A DNA stretch of 64,000 bases from Paracidovorax wautersii (GTDB lineage Bacteria > Pseudomonadota > Gammaproteobacteria > Burkholderiales > Burkholderiaceae_C): contig WNDQ01000008.1 in assembly GCA_009912175.1 (NCBI GenBank), positions 33,411 to 97,410 on the forward strand. Direction: 5' to 3'. This document shows, one piece after another, positions 18,010 through 28,180 of this stretch; position 1 is the stretch's first letter; each line of letters starts with the position of its first letter. Both the position numbers and the translations under genes were made by a program. A model generated the notes under the pieces. It did no database searches. It had not been told where the DNA came from and saw only the letters and a list, made by a program, of their open reading frames with translations.

Positions 18010-19359
18010 TCAGCGTGCCAAGGGGGCGGGCCGGTGGCCGCTGACGTGGGCGCCGGCGTCGGCCGGCAGGCGCCGCGCGTCGAGCAGGGCCAGCAGCGCC
18101 AGCCCCGAGCTGGCGGCCAGGGCCCAGCGGAAGGCGGCCGGCGGCAGGCTGGCGGCGCCGGCATCGTCCGCGCCCAGCAGCCAGGCCGCCACGCTCAGCG
18201 CCAGCGCGCCCACCGCGATGCCCAGCCCGGTGTTGAACTGCTGCAGCATGCTTGTGAGCGTGGAGGCGTCGCTCATGCGTGGCTGCGCGATGTCGGCAAA
18301 AGCCAGCGTGTTGAGCGCGGTGAACTGGATCGAGCGGTTGACGCCGCAGACGAACAGCACCGCCGCGATCAGCGCCACGGGCGTTTCGCGCGTGAAGGCC
18401 GCGCAGGCGGCAAAGCCCGCGGCCACCAGCAGCCCGTTGCCCAGCAGCAGGCGCCGGAAACCCCAGCGCCGCAGCATGGGTGTGGTGGCCGGCTTGATGA
18501 GCAGGTTGCCCGCGAACAGCGCCAGCAGCATCAGGCCCGCGTCCACGGCGGAAAAACCCAGGGCGAGCTGGAACATCAGCGGCAGCAGAAAGGGCGCGCT
18601 GCCCAGCGCGATGCGAAACAGCGAGCCGCCGACCACCGTGACCGCGAAGGTCGGCACGCGCAGCGGCTCCAGGCTCAGCAGCGGCGCCGGGCTGCGCTGG
18701 AAATGGCGCCAGGCCAGCGCCAGCAGCCCATTCACCGGGCGATGGCTGGCCCACTCCACACCCAGCATGAGCAGGCTGCAGCCCACGGCCGTCAGCCCGA
18801 AGCCCCAGCCGTCGAAGCGGCGCACCTGGGCGGTGGGGCCTTCGTGGATCAGGCGGCGCGCCGCCCACAGCGCCAGCAGGCCCAGCGGCACGTTGAGAAA
18901 GAAGATCCAGTGCCAGCCCCAGTGCGTCGCGATCCAGCCGCCCAGGGCCGGGCCCAGCACCGGCGCGGCCAGCCCCGGCCAGGTGATGGTGGCGATGGCG
19001 CGCACCAGGTCCTTCTTGGCCGTGGTCCGCAAGACCACCAGCCGCCCGACCGGCACCATCAGCGCGCCGCCCAGGCCCTGCAGCACCCGCGCGGCGGTGG
19101 AGCTGGCCAGGCTGCCGCTCAGGCCGCACCAGATCGAGCTGAGCGTGAACACCACGATGGCCAGCGTGAACATGCGGCGCGGCCCGAAGCGGTCGGCCAG
19201 CCAGCCGCTGGCCGGAATGCCCACGGCAATCGCCAGCAGGTAGGCGCTCAGCCCGATGGACAGCCGTGCCGGCTCCACCCCGAAGCTCTGGGCCATGGCC
19301 GGCAGCGCGGTGGTGATGATGGTGGCGTCCAGGTTCTCCATGAAGAAGACCGCGGCCAC
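18010..19359 (-). CDS. MFS multidrug transporter, DHA2 (EmrB/QacA) type; 5' end uncertain
   Basis: Proton-driven exporter of the inner membrane, 449 residues as written, with a dozen or more membrane segments. Family motifs: the TM1 motif [13 protein letters not shown], motif A in [13 protein letters not shown] and motif C near [14 protein letters not shown]. The only normal start codon in the frame is GTG 19359, which falls inside the first membrane segment. In-frame sequence upstream (ending RWIPFL) looks like the true beginning of TM1 but has no ATG, GTG or TTG before the stop at 19422-19420. An ATG at 19406 is out of frame. Either a frameshift, a sequence error or a rare start codon is involved. 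Substrate unknown. Confidence 0.8.
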   Translation of the reverse strand: MAAVFFMENLDATIITTALPAMAQSFGVEPARLSIGLSAYLLAIAVGIPASGWLADRFGPRRMFTLAIVVFTLSSIWCGLSGSLASSTAARVLQGLGGALMVPVGRLVVLRTTAKKDLVRAIATITWPGLAAPVLGPALGGWIATHWGWHWIFFLNVPLGLLALWAARRLIHEGPTAQVRRFDGWGFGLTAVGCSLLMLGVEWASHRPVNGLLALAWRHFQRSPAPLLSLEPLRVPTFAVTVVGGSLFRIALGSAPFLLPLMFQLALGFSAVDAGLMLLALFAGNLLIKPATTPMLRRWGFRRLLLGNGLLVAAGFAACAAFTRETPVALIAAVLFVCGVNRSIQFTALNTLAFADIAQPRMSDASTLTSMLQQFNTGLGIAVGALALSVAAWLLGADDAGAASLPPAAFRWALAASSGLALLALLDARRLPADAGAHVSGHRPAPLAR

Positions 19360-19556
19360 CAGGAAAGGAATCCAGCGCGAGGGCGACGGGGCGGGGAGGG
19401 TGTCATGGGGGCGAGGGGCTCAAGCGAGTACGGCAGATGCGCGACGCTACACGAAATCCGGACCGTCGACCGCGGGTGGGCGGCTTACCCCCGAGCGGTC
19501 ACATGCCCGCGCGCCAGCCCATAATCAGGGCCGCCTGATTCTTGGAGATGCTTGTC

Positions 19557-20342
19557 ATGCTGTTCGTGTTGTCCCCGGCCAAGGCGCTGGATTACGAGAC
19601 GCCCCTGCCGCCGGCGCTGGCAGGTCTGCCGCACACCCTGCCGCAATTCCTGCCCCAGACGCGCGAGCTGATCGCGGTGCTCAAGACGAAGTCGCCGCAG
19701 CAGATCGCCGAGCTGATGAGCCTGAGCGATGCGCTGTCGGCCCTCAACGTCGCGCGTTACCAGGCCTGGAGCCCGAAGTTCACCGCCGCCAATGCGCGCC
19801 AGGCCGTGCTCGCCTTCAACGGCGACGTCTACGAAGGCCTGGACGCGCGCAGCCTGAGCCTGGACGACCTGGCCTGGACCCAGCAGCACGTGGGCCTGCT
19901 CAGCGGCCTGTACGGCGTGCTGCGCCCGCTCGACCTGATGCAGCCTTACCGCCTGGAGATGGGCACCCGCCTGGCCACGGACCAGGGCGCCAATCTCTAC
20001 AAGTTCTGGGGCCGCACCATGGCCGATTACCTCAACGGCGCGTTGCAGGCCGACGCCACGCCGGTGCTGGTCAACCTGGCCTCGCAGGAATACTTCAAGT
20101 CGGTCGACCTCAAGGTGCTCAAGGCGCGGGTGGTCGAGTGTGTGTTCGAGGAATGGAAAAACGGCCAGTACAAGGTCATCAGCTTCGCGGCCAAGCGTGC
20201 GCGCGGCCTGATGACGCGCTACGCCGTCACCCACCGCATCGCCACGCCCGACAAGCTCAAGGGCTTCGACCTGGAAGGCTATGCCTACACCGCCGAAGCG
20301 TCGCAGCCCGACCGCCTGGTGTTCCGGCGTCGCACGGCTTGA
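19557..20342 (+). CDS. yaaA: Peroxide stress protein YaaA
   Basis: 261-residue cytoplasmic protein of the YaaA/DUF328 family. In E. coli it is induced by OxyR and lowers free intracellular iron and DNA damage during hydrogen peroxide stress; a DNA-binding fold has been described. The N-terminus [16 protein letters not shown] and the [29 protein letters not shown] and KFWG segments are diagnostic. ATG 19557 matches the family start and has GGAG at 19544-19547; a TTG at 19542 in frame is less likely. It is divergent from the DHA2 transporter. Confidence 0.93.
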   Translation: MLFVLSPAKALDYETPLPPALAGLPHTLPQFLPQTRELIAVLKTKSPQQIAELMSLSDALSALNVARYQAWSPKFTAANARQAVLAFNGDVYEGLDARSLSLDDLAWTQQHVGLLSGLYGVLRPLDLMQPYRLEMGTRLATDQGANLYKFWGRTMADYLNGALQADATPVLVNLASQEYFKSVDLKVLKARVVECVFEEWKNGQYKVISFAAKRARGLMTRYAVTHRIATPDKLKGFDLEGYAYTAEASQPDRLVFRRRTA

Positions 20343-20446
20343 TCGCGACTGCCGCCAGCGCTGGATGCGCCTGCGGCTGACGTGGCCGAGCGGGCGGCTG
20401 GGGTAAGCTGCCAGGCGTCTGTTTGCGTCACAGGAGCCCCCGGTCC

Positions 20447-21298
20447 ATGAGTCAAGCCATCACGCCCGAACTGCAGCAGTGGATCCGCCAGCAGGCCGCT
20501 GCCGGCCAGCCGAACGCTGCCTTGCTCGCCAGCATGGTGGAGGCCGGATGGCAGGAGTCCGTGGCGGCAGCGGCGCTGAGCACGGTGCTGGGCGGCGGGC
20601 CGGCGCCGGGCGCGGCCGCAGCGGGTGAGCCAGGGGCTGCTGCCGTGGTGCCCGAGCCCGACCTGGACGACTCCCCGCTCGACCTGGACGTGGGCGACCG
20701 CCGCGTGCAGGTGCTGGCCAGCCTGCGCCACCCGCGTGTCGTGCTGTTCGGCAACCTGCTCGACGCGGCCGAGTGCGAAGCGCTGATCGCCGCCGCGCGC
20801 CCGCGCATGCAGCGTTCCATGACGGTGGCCAGCCAGACCGGCGGCGAAGAAATCAACGAGGACCGCACCAGCAGCGGCATGTTTTTTGCCCGCGGTGAGA
20901 GCGACGTGGTGCAGCGCATTGAGGCGCGCATCGCACGCCTGCTCAACTGGCCGGTGGACAACGGCGAGGGCCTGCAGGTGCTGCGCTACGGCGTGGGCGC
21001 CGAATACAAGCCGCACTACGACTACTTTGACCCGGCCGAGCCGGGCACCCCGCGCATCCTGGCGCGCGGCGGCCAGCGTGTGGGCACGCTGGTGATCTAC
21101 CTCAACGAGCCCGAGCAGGGCGGCGGCACCACCTTCCCCGACGCCTCGTTCGAGGTCGCACCCCGGCGCGGCCACGCCGTGTTTTTTTCCTACGCCCGGC
21201 CCGAGGCATCCACCCGCACGCTGCACGGCGGCGCGCCCGTGCTGCGCGGCGAGAAATGGATCGCCACCAAATGGCTGCGTGAACGCGCCTTTGTCTGA
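20447..21298 (+). CDS. 2-oxoglutarate/Fe(II)-dependent oxygenase, prolyl 4-hydroxylase type
   Basis: 283 residues. The C-terminal part (about 95-283) is a P4Hc double-stranded beta-helix. The iron ligands are HxD in EYKPHYDYFDP and the distal histidine in STRTLHGGAPV; the lysine of GEKWIATKWLRE binds 2-oxoglutarate. The N-terminal 90 residues are Ala/Gly-rich with a short helical region beginning TPELQQWIRQQAAAGQ and are not recognisable as a domain. Bacterial members hydroxylate proline in proteins such as EF-Tu; the target here is unknown. ATG 20447 is preceded by CAGGAG. It is followed after 40 bp by an alpha/beta hydrolase. Confidence 0.88.
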   Translation: MSQAITPELQQWIRQQAAAGQPNAALLASMVEAGWQESVAAAALSTVLGGGPAPGAAAAGEPGAAAVVPEPDLDDSPLDLDVGDRRVQVLASLRHPRVVLFGNLLDAAECEALIAAARPRMQRSMTVASQTGGEEINEDRTSSGMFFARGESDVVQRIEARIARLLNWPVDNGEGLQVLRYGVGAEYKPHYDYFDPAEPGTPRILARGGQRVGTLVIYLNEPEQGGGTTFPDASFEVAPRRGHAVFFSYARPEASTRTLHGGAPVLRGEKWIATKWLRERAFV

Positions 21299-21338
21299 AA
21301 AAAAACAGGTTCTGAATTCGCCGCAGGAGAGCGCGCCC

Positions 21339-22334
21339 ATGCACATCCACGCCAACGGCATCCGCATCGAAGTCGAGGACAGCGAGGCATTGCCGGGCGC
21401 CGTCCCCGGCGCGCTCAGGCCGGACGGCCAGGACAAGCCGGTCGTGCTGTTGATCATGGGGCTGGGCATGCAACTCATCGCCTGGCCCGACGTGTTCGTG
21501 GACGCGCTGGTGGCGGCCGGCTTTCGTGTGGTGCGTTTCGACAACCGCGACGCCGGCTTGAGCGAGGACATGGGCCGGCGCGGCGTGCGCACGCCCAACC
21601 CGCTGTGGTACGCGCTGCGCAGCCGGCTGGGCCTGCCGGCGCGGCCACCCTACACCCTGCAGGACATGGCCGAGGATGCGCTGGGCGTGCTCGACGCGCT
21701 GGGCATTGCGCGGGCGCATGTGGTGGGCGCCTCGATGGGCGGCATGGTGGCGCAGCGCGTGGCCATCACGGCGCCGCATCGCACCATCAGCCTGACCAGC
21801 ATGATCAGCACCAGTGGCGCGGCCGGGCTGCCGGGACCGGCGCCGCAGGTGCTCAAGGCGCTGCTGCGGCCGGCCACGGCCGCCGAGCGCGCGGGAAACG
21901 AAGCCGCGCTGGTGGTGCGCGGCATGCGGCTGTTCCAGCTCATCGGCAGCCCCGATCATCCGTTCGACGACGTGCAATTGCGCGCCAGCGTTGGCGCGGC
22001 CGTGCGGCGCAGCGTGCGAGCGCAGGGCACGCTACGCCAGTTGATGGCGGTGGCTGCCGACACGCGGCGCGCGGACCTGCTGGCGCAGATCCGCTGCCCG
22101 GCGCTGGTCCTGCATGGCGATGCCGACACCATGCTGCCGTTGGCGTGTGGCGCCGACACGGCGCGCCGCATTCCAGGTGCGCGCCTGGTCGTGTTGCCGG
22201 GCATGGGCCATCTTTGGCCCGATGAAGCCTATGGCGCCTGGACTGCGCACTTGCTGGCCTTCCTGGCCGAATGCGATTTGGCCGAGACCGCAGGGGTGGC
22301 GACGTCACCGGCTGCCGCCGCTTTTTTACAATAG
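21339..22334 (+). CDS. Alpha/beta hydrolase
   Basis: 331-residue cytoplasmic hydrolase of the alpha/beta fold. The nucleophile serine is in [12 protein letters not shown] (GxSxG type), the oxyanion region is [14 protein letters not shown], and a likely acid is in [12 protein letters not shown] with the catalytic histidine in [12 protein letters not shown]. The substrate is not predictable; esterase or lactonase activity is most likely. ATG 21339 follows GCAGGAGAG; the open frame starts earlier, but that overlaps the previous gene. It probably shares a transcript with the upstream oxygenase. Confidence 0.85.
   Translation: MHIHANGIRIEVEDSEALPGAVPGALRPDGQDKPVVLLIMGLGMQLIAWPDVFVDALVAAGFRVVRFDNRDAGLSEDMGRRGVRTPNPLWYALRSRLGLPARPPYTLQDMAEDALGVLDALGIARAHVVGASMGGMVAQRVAITAPHRTISLTSMISTSGAAGLPGPAPQVLKALLRPATAAERAGNEAALVVRGMRLFQLIGSPDHPFDDVQLRASVGAAVRRSVRAQGTLRQLMAVAADTRRADLLAQIRCPALVLHGDADTMLPLACGADTARRIPGARLVVLPGMGHLWPDEAYGAWTAHLLAFLAECDLAETAGVATSPAAAAFLQ
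22327..22332 (+). promoter_or_regulatory. Possible -10 element of queF
   Basis: TACAAT within a T-rich stretch at the end of the hydrolase gene, 97 bp before the queF start. No good -35 is seen 16-18 bp upstream, so support is weak. Confidence 0.3.
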
Positions 22335-22428
22335 CCCGGTTGCGGCCTGTGGGCCGCCGGCTGTTTCTGGCGCACTGCACGCCGCGGTGCTGCCCTCCCG
22401 TTTTCCGATCCCTTGCCGCTTCGACGCT

Positions 22429-23283
22429 ATGTCCATCCCGTCTTCCCCCGTCAGTCCCAACACGCCCGAACAATCCCAGCTTGGCAAAACCTCGGCCTAT
22501 GTCGACCAGTACGACGCCAGCCTGTTGTTCCCCATCGCGCGCCAGGGCAAGCGTGACGAGATCGGCGTCACCGGCGCGCTGCCCTTTGTGGGCGCCGACC
22601 TGTGGACGGCCTATGAGCTGAGCTGGCTCAACCCGCGCGGCAAGCCGCAGGTGGCGCTGGCCCAGGTGACGGTGCCGTGCGACTCGCCCAACATCGTGGA
22701 AAGCAAGTCCTTCAAGCTCTACCTCAACAGCTTCAACAACACGCGGCTGGACAGCGCCGACGCGGTGCGCATGGCCCTGCAGGCCGACCTGAGCATGGCC
22801 GCCGGCGCCAGCGTGGGCGTGAGCCTGGTGCTGCCCGAGGCGTTCGACGCGCAGCCCATTCATGAGCTGGACGGCCTGGACCTCGACCGGCTGGACATCG
22901 AGTGCGACCGCTACACGCCCGCGCCCGAACTGCTGCGCGCGCAGTTCGACGAAGCGCCGGTCACCGAGGTGCTGGTTTCCAACCTGCTCAAGAGCAACTG
23001 CCTGGTCACCGGCCAGCCCGACTGGGGCAGCGTGCAGATCAGCTACAGCGGCCCGCAGATCGACCAGGAAGGATTGTTGCAATACCTTGTGAGCTTTCGC
23101 AACCACAACGAATTCCACGAGCAGTGCGTCGAACGCATCTACACGGACATCTGGCAGCGCTGCAAGCCGGTGAAGCTGGCCGTCTATGCACGCTACACGC
23201 GGCGCGGCGGACTGGACATCAGCCCCTGGCGCAGCAGTTATCCGCAGGCGCTGCCGCGCGCGGTGCGCACGGCGCGCCAGTAA
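22429..23283 (+). CDS. queF: NADPH-dependent 7-cyano-7-deazaguanine reductase
   Basis: Reduces the nitrile preQ0 to preQ1 in queuosine tRNA modification; cytoplasmic T-fold enzyme. 284 residues, the long bimodular QueF type found in proteobacteria. The QueF motif [16 protein letters not shown] binds NADPH and sits in the N-terminal half. The catalytic cysteine and aspartate are in [12 protein letters not shown], and substrate glutamate contacts are in [18 protein letters not shown] 22429 matches the family N-terminus. It is convergent with the PAP2 gene, and a strong hairpin lies between them. Confidence 0.96.
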   Translation: MSIPSSPVSPNTPEQSQLGKTSAYVDQYDASLLFPIARQGKRDEIGVTGALPFVGADLWTAYELSWLNPRGKPQVALAQVTVPCDSPNIVESKSFKLYLNSFNNTRLDSADAVRMALQADLSMAAGASVGVSLVLPEAFDAQPIHELDGLDLDRLDIECDRYTPAPELLRAQFDEAPVTEVLVSNLLKSNCLVTGQPDWGSVQISYSGPQIDQEGLLQYLVSFRNHNEFHEQCVERIYTDIWQRCKPVKLAVYARYTRRGGLDISPWRSSYPQALPRAVRTARQ

Positions 23284-23298
23284 GGCCGATCCAATGAA

Positions 23299-23336
23299 GC
23301 AGCCCCCGCACCGTCATCGAACGGTGCGGGGGCTGC
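23299..23336. terminator. Perfect 16 bp hairpin between convergent genes
   Basis: GCAGCCCCCGCACCGT (23299-23314) pairs exactly with 23321-23336 around a six-base loop. It sits 15 bp after the queF stop and 37 bp from the stop of the convergent PAP2 gene. No T-tract follows on either strand, so it is a terminator by position and strength only. Confidence 0.6.
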
Positions 23337-23373
23337 GTCGTTGTGGGCCGCTGGCGGCCCTTTGCCTGCCCGA

Positions 23374-25383
23374 TCAGCTTGCGGCGTCGAGGCGGATCTG
23401 CACGCTGCCCGCGTGGTAGATCGCCGTGGCCTTGAAGCCCTGCACCGTCACGCTGGCGAACTGGCCGTGCACACGTTGGGCTTGCAGCACCGTCAGCGTG
23501 TCGCCGGCCTTGGGGGTGTAGCCAGCGGCGAACGAGACCACCAGATTGCCGGCCAGGGCCGCGTCGGACTGCGTGGCGAGCTGGCCCGCGTCGTTGGCGC
23601 CCAGTTGCGCGTCCAGCGTGCCGTTCGCGGTTTGGGTGTAGGTGCCGGGCAGTTGCAGCGCCGTGTCGGTGCGCGTGGCCAGCGTGCCGCCGCCGACGTA
23701 GACCGCGCCCTGGCCCAGCGCCGTGCTGGAGGCCGCCTGCAGCGTGCCGCCCGCGATCTCGGTGCCGCCGCTGTACTGGTTGGCGCCGGCCAGCACCAGC
23801 GTGCCCGTGCCCTGCTTGGTGAGCTTGCCGGCGCCGGCGATGGCGTTGCGCCAGCTGTCCAGTGCCTGGAAGCCGCCCTGGCTGGCGTCCATCGTCACGG
23901 CCACGTCGCCGTTGAAGGCGCCGTAGCCGTCGGCGGCCGCGAACAGGTTCAGGCGGGCCCAGCCTTCGCCGTCACCGTCCAGCACGTAGCCGGAGTCGAT
24001 GGCGGTGGTCTTGAGCACCACGCGGCGCTGCTCGGCGCTCAGGTAGGGCAGGCGGGTTTCCAGCAGCACCTCGGCACCCTTGGGCACGCTGGCGGCAGCG
24101 CCCGCGGCGCCGGTGCGTGCCAGACCATAGGTCATGCGCTGCAGGAAGAGGGCGCGCAGGGCCGTGGCGTCGCTGAAGCGGTCGTAGTCGGTCTGCGTGC
24201 GGTCGCTGGTCTTGGGCGTGTGGGCGTAGGTCTTGAGCGCGTTGAAGTCGCTCACGCCGGCCTGCGCCGTCAGGTAGCCCTGGGCCTGGCCGTAGGCGGC
24301 TTTCTTCACGGCGTCGGTGTAGTAGGCGACGCTGTTGAGGTTGTAGGCGACCACGGCGGTGGCGTGCACACGCCCGCCCATCACGTCCAGCGGCGAATGC
24401 ATGCCGGCCAGGATGCGGTTCTCGCCCATCTCCATCGCGCGCGCCAGCAGCTCCTGGTAACGCTGCGGCACCAGGTAGGCCATGGTCAGCGTGTCGCGCC
24501 AGGCCTCGGCCGTGTGGCCGCTGGGGAAACCGCCGTCGGTGGCCGGGGTGCTGCTCTTGGCCGATTCGAGCGCGGGCACGACCTTGACGTCGCTGCTCCA
24601 GCGCCACGGGCGGCCATATTTATAGAAACGTTTGGGCGGCTCGGTCGAGCCGTCGGCCAGGTTGCCGATGAAGTCCACCGCCAGCCCCAGGTCGGTGTTG
24701 CCCGCCGAGGTGCCCACGCCCAGGTTGTTGCCGCCGTCGTTGACGGCCGGCGACAGGGCCGTGTTCGGGTCGACCGCCGTGATGGTGGTGGTCTGCCGCG
24801 TGCCAGCACGCCACAGGCTGGTCAGCGGGCCCAGGCCGTCGCTCACGCTGTAGCCCTTTTGCCGGCGGTCGTCGAGGTAGGCGGCCAGCGCCTGCTCGGT
24901 GGTGCGCGACTGGGTGGCCGCCTTCACGTAGTCGATGTTGCCGGTGTGCACGGCGGCGTTCTTGACCGTGCCGTCGGTGTTGTCGCCCGGGATGCCGCTC
25001 CAGGTGGCGGCGGTGACGGCCGGGCAGCCGTTGACTGCGTCCAGCGTCACACCAGCGTCGACCTTGAGCGAACTGGGCGTCCAGATCGTCAGAAAACCCT
25101 GCAGCACACGCGCGCCGGCGTTGGTGTCCAGCGTGACGTGGCAGGGGTCGTTGCGCTGGTTGGTGGCGCCGGTGTCGACATAGGCCGTGGCCGAGGGCAC
25201 GGGCGCGCTGTCGGTCTGGCCCAGGCCGGAAGGGGCGCCCGGCGCGACGTAGTCGTCGGTGCCGCCGTCGTTGTTGTTGTCATCGCCGCCGCAGGCGGCC
25301 AGTGCCAGCAGGCTGGCCAGGGCGATGGTGCGCAGGCCCAGGGCGACGAAAGGGGCGAGACGGGAAGCAAAAGGGAGCGTCAT
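23374..25383 (-). CDS. PAP2-type acid phosphatase lipoprotein with C-terminal autotransporter-associated beta repeat
   Basis: 669 residues. A signal peptide ends in the lipobox LLALAACGGDD (acylated cysteine about residue 31) followed by an Asp/Asn linker. The PAP2/vanadium-haloperoxidase phosphatase site is complete: KRFYKYGRPW, GGFPSGHTAE and NRILAGMHSPLDV give the lysine, arginines, serine and two histidines. The C-terminal 170 residues contain an autotransporter-associated beta-strand repeat (KQGTGTLVLAGANQYSGGT) and a passenger-like beta region, but no beta-barrel translocator follows. Likely an outer-membrane or exported phosphomonoesterase. Monocistronic. Confidence 0.82.
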   Translation of the reverse strand: MTLPFASRLAPFVALGLRTIALASLLALAACGGDDNNNDGGTDDYVAPGAPSGLGQTDSAPVPSATAYVDTGATNQRNDPCHVTLDTNAGARVLQGFLTIWTPSSLKVDAGVTLDAVNGCPAVTAATWSGIPGDNTDGTVKNAAVHTGNIDYVKAATQSRTTEQALAAYLDDRRQKGYSVSDGLGPLTSLWRAGTRQTTTITAVDPNTALSPAVNDGGNNLGVGTSAGNTDLGLAVDFIGNLADGSTEPPKRFYKYGRPWRWSSDVKVVPALESAKSSTPATDGGFPSGHTAEAWRDTLTMAYLVPQRYQELLARAMEMGENRILAGMHSPLDVMGGRVHATAVVAYNLNSVAYYTDAVKKAAYGQAQGYLTAQAGVSDFNALKTYAHTPKTSDRTQTDYDRFSDATALRALFLQRMTYGLARTGAAGAAASVPKGAEVLLETRLPYLSAEQRRVVLKTTAIDSGYVLDGDGEGWARLNLFAAADGYGAFNGDVAVTMDASQGGFQALDSWRNAIAGAGKLTKQGTGTLVLAGANQYSGGTEIAGGTLQAASSTALGQGAVYVGGGTLATRTDTALQLPGTYTQTANGTLDAQLGANDAGQLATQSDAALAGNLVVSFAAGYTPKAGDTLTVLQAQRVHGQFASVTVQGFKATAIYHAGSVQIRLDAAS

Positions 25384-25521
25384 GGCGATGGCACAGCGGA
25401 TTTCGAAAGACCGCGATGATCGCCAGCGTTCGTGAAATCTGTGTGACGCCGCCTAGGGGCGCGTATGCCTTGTCGCGCTGTCTCCTAAGCGCCTGGTTTC
25501 GCGTGTGGCGCGTGCGGCAGG

Positions 25522-27387
25522 TCAGGCAGCGGCTTCCTGCTCTTCCACCAGGAAGCCGCCGCTCTGGTGCGCCCACAGCCGCGCGTAGATGCCGCCGGCG
25601 GCCAGCAGTTCGGCGTGCGTGCCCTGTTCGGCGATGCGGCCGCGGTCGAGCACGATCAGGCGGTCCATGGCGGCGATGGTGGACAGGCGGTGCGCGATGG
25701 CGATCACGGTCTTGCCCTGCATGAGGTCGTCCAGGCTGCCCTGGATCGCGGCTTCGACCTCGGAGTCGAGCGCGCTGGTGGCCTCGTCGAGCAGCAGGAT
25801 GGGGGCGTCCTTGAGCATGACGCGCGCGATGGCGATGCGCTGGCGCTGGCCACCCGAGAGCTTGACGCCGCGTTCGCCCACGTGCACGTCGTAGCCGGTG
25901 CGGCCCTGCGCGTCCTTGAGCGTGGTGATGAACTCGTGCGCATGGGAGGCCTTGGCGGCGCGCACCATGGCCTCGTCGCTGGCGTCGGGGCGGCCGTAGA
26001 GGATGTTCTCGCGCACCCAGCGGTGCAGCAGCGCGGTGTCCTGCGTGACCATGCCGATCTGCGCGCGCAGGCTTTCCTGCGTGACCTGCGCGATGTCCTG
26101 GCCGTCGATCAGCAGGCGGCCGTGCTCGACGTCGTAAAAGCGCAGCAGCAGGTTGACGATGGTCGACTTGCCCGCGCCCGAACGGCCAACCAGGCCGATC
26201 TTTTCGCCCGGCCGGATGGTGAGGGTGAGGTCGTCGATCACGGGCTTGTCGGCACCGTAGCCAAAACGCACGTTCTCCAGCCGCACCTCGCCGCGCGGCA
26301 CCGTCAGGCGGCCCGCGCCCGGCGCGTCCAGGATCGCGTGGCTGCGCGAGATGGTGTTGAGCCCGTCCTGCACCGTGCCCAGGTGCTCGAACAGCGCGGC
26401 GGTTTCCCACAGGATCCAGTGCGACAGGCCGATCAGGCGCAGCGCCATGGCGGTTGCGGCCGCCACCGCGCCCATGCCGACCTGGCCCTGGATCCACAGG
26501 TAGATCGCCACGCCCGAGGTCGCCATGATCAGCAGGATCATGAGCGCGTGGTTGACGATCTCGAAGCCGCTGACCAGCCGCATCTGGCGGTAGACCGTGC
26601 CCAGGAAATCGCGCATCGCGCTGCGTGCGTAGTCGGCCTCGCGCCCGGCGTGCGAGAACAGCTTGACGGTGGCGATGTTGGTGTAGGCGTCGGTGATGCG
26701 CCCGGTCATGAGCGAGCGCGCGCTGGCCTGCGCCTTGGACGAGGCGCCCAGGCGCGGCACGTAGTAGGCAATGGTCGCCACATACGACACCGCCCAGAGG
26801 CCGAAGGGCAGCAGCAGGACGCTGTCGAAGGAGCCCACCACCACGGCCATGGCCGTGAAGGTGATGGCCATGAAGGTCAGCACGTCGCCCACGATGATGC
26901 AGACGTCGCGCACCGACAGCGCGGTCTGCATGACCTTGGCCGAGATGCGCCCGGCAAATTCGTCCTGGTAGAAGCCCAGGCTCTGGTTGAGCAGCCAGCG
27001 GTGAAAACGCCAGCGCAGCATCATCGGAAAGTTGCCGGCCAGCGCCTGGTGCTTGAACATCGTCTGCAGCGCGATCAGCGCCACGCTGCCCAGCAGGATG
27101 GCCGCGATGAGCAGGATCTCGCCCTTTTGCGCGGCCCAGAAGCCGCCGGCCGGCGTGGCGCTGAGCCGGTCGACCACGCTGCCCAGGGTGGCGTAGAGCC
27201 AGGCCTCGAAGGCGCCCGTGACGGCGGTCAGCACCATCATGGCCAGCAGCCAGGGGCGCGCGCCTTCGGTGCTGGCCCAGATGAAGGGAACCAGCCGGTT
27301 GGGCATGGGCTTGTGCACGCCCGATTCGGCGCGGTCTTGGGCTTCCTGGCCGAAGGGCGGAAGCAGTTTTTCAAACCACTGAAACAA
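25522..27387 (-). CDS. ABC exporter, fused membrane and ATPase domains (MsbA/multidrug type)
   Basis: 621-residue homodimeric half-transporter of the inner membrane. Six membrane segments (about residues 30-315) precede a nucleotide-binding domain with Walker A in [10 protein letters not shown]-loop MVTQDTALL, signature KLSGGQRQR, Walker [13 protein letters not shown] and H-loop IAHRLST. The start is taken as TTG 27387, giving [12 protein letters not shown] as residues 2-13; it is preceded by CTGGAG at a proper distance, and a longer frame would overlap serB. It follows serB by 55 bp and is likely the last gene of the mfd unit. Substrate (lipid or drug) not predictable. Confidence 0.88.
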   Translation of the reverse strand: MFQWFEKLLPPFGQEAQDRAESGVHKPMPNRLVPFIWASTEGARPWLLAMMVLTAVTGAFEAWLYATLGSVVDRLSATPAGGFWAAQKGEILLIAAILLGSVALIALQTMFKHQALAGNFPMMLRWRFHRWLLNQSLGFYQDEFAGRISAKVMQTALSVRDVCIIVGDVLTFMAITFTAMAVVVGSFDSVLLLPFGLWAVSYVATIAYYVPRLGASSKAQASARSLMTGRITDAYTNIATVKLFSHAGREADYARSAMRDFLGTVYRQMRLVSGFEIVNHALMILLIMATSGVAIYLWIQGQVGMGAVAAATAMALRLIGLSHWILWETAALFEHLGTVQDGLNTISRSHAILDAPGAGRLTVPRGEVRLENVRFGYGADKPVIDDLTLTIRPGEKIGLVGRSGAGKSTIVNLLLRFYDVEHGRLLIDGQDIAQVTQESLRAQIGMVTQDTALLHRWVRENILYGRPDASDEAMVRAAKASHAHEFITTLKDAQGRTGYDVHVGERGVKLSGGQRQRIAIARVMLKDAPILLLDEATSALDSEVEAAIQGSLDDLMQGKTVIAIAHRLSTIAAMDRLIVLDRGRIAEQGTHAELLAAGGIYARLWAHQSGGFLVEEQEAAA

Positions 27388-27442
27388 ACCAGTCTCCAGT
27401 TTTTTTCCGGTGGCGCGCGGTGCCGCGCCGCCCCGGGAGGGA

Positions 27443-28156
27443 TTAGCGCAGGATTTCAAGCAGGCGGTCGAGCCCGCCTTCATTGATGGCGACCTTGGCG
27501 CCCACGCTCACGCGCGGCTTGGCGTGGTAGGCCACGGACAGGCCGGCGGCCTCCATCATGGGGATGTCGTTGGAGCCGTCGCCCACCGCGATGGTCTGCG
27601 CCGGGCTCAGGCCCAGCAGCGAGGCCACGCCCAGCAGCGTGCGGCGCTTGATGTCGCCATCGCACACGTCGCCCCAGTCCTGGCGCACCACCTGGCCGGT
27701 GAGCACGCCATTGGCCTGCTCCAGCAGGTTGGCGCGCACGAAGTCCAGGCCCAGGCGGTGGCGCAGCTGCTCGGCAAAGAAGGTGAAGCCGCCGGAGACC
27801 AGCAGCACCTTCAGGCCGGCCTGCTGGCAGGCGCGCACCAGGGCTTCGGCGCCGGGGTTCAGGCGCAGGCGCTCGTCGTAGACCTGCTGCAGCGCGCTCA
27901 CCGGCACGCCCTTGAGCAGGGCCACGCGCTGGCGCAGGCTGTCGCGGAAGTTGGTGATCTCGCCGCGCATGGTCGCCTCGGTGATGGCGGCGACCTCGGC
28001 CTTCTTGCCCACGGCGTCGGCGATCTCGTCGATGCACTCGATGTTGATCAGCGTCGAGTCCATGTCGAAGGCGATGAGCTTGTAGTCGGCCAGCGCCAGC
28101 GGCGGCGTGATGCCCTGGATGACGAGGCCGGGGGAAATCTCGAGGGTGTTGCTCAT
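27443..28156 (-). CDS. serB: Phosphoserine phosphatase
   Basis: Final step of serine synthesis: hydrolyses L-3-phosphoserine to serine, cytoplasmic, Mg-dependent HAD enzyme. 237 residues, without the N-terminal ACT-like domain of longer SerB proteins. HAD motifs: I in LIAFDMDSTLI, II in LLVSGGF, III lysine near KRRTLL, IV in AVGDGSNDIPMM. It lies 24 bp after the MFS gene in the mfd transcription unit. The serine pathway gene serA is elsewhere in the window (51107). Confidence 0.95.
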   Translation of the reverse strand: MSNTLEISPGLVIQGITPPLALADYKLIAFDMDSTLINIECIDEIADAVGKKAEVAAITEATMRGEITNFRDSLRQRVALLKGVPVSALQQVYDERLRLNPGAEALVRACQQAGLKVLLVSGGFTFFAEQLRHRLGLDFVRANLLEQANGVLTGQVVRQDWGDVCDGDIKRRTLLGVASLLGLSPAQTIAVGDGSNDIPMMEAAGLSVAYHAKPRVSVGAKVAINEGGLDRLLEILR

Positions 28157-28180
28157 GGTGTGATGGACGTCTGCGGTCGG

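Noticed and set aside
14829..18044. 1071-codon open frame on the plus strand
   Set aside because: Shadow of valS on the opposite strand; no recognisable domain.
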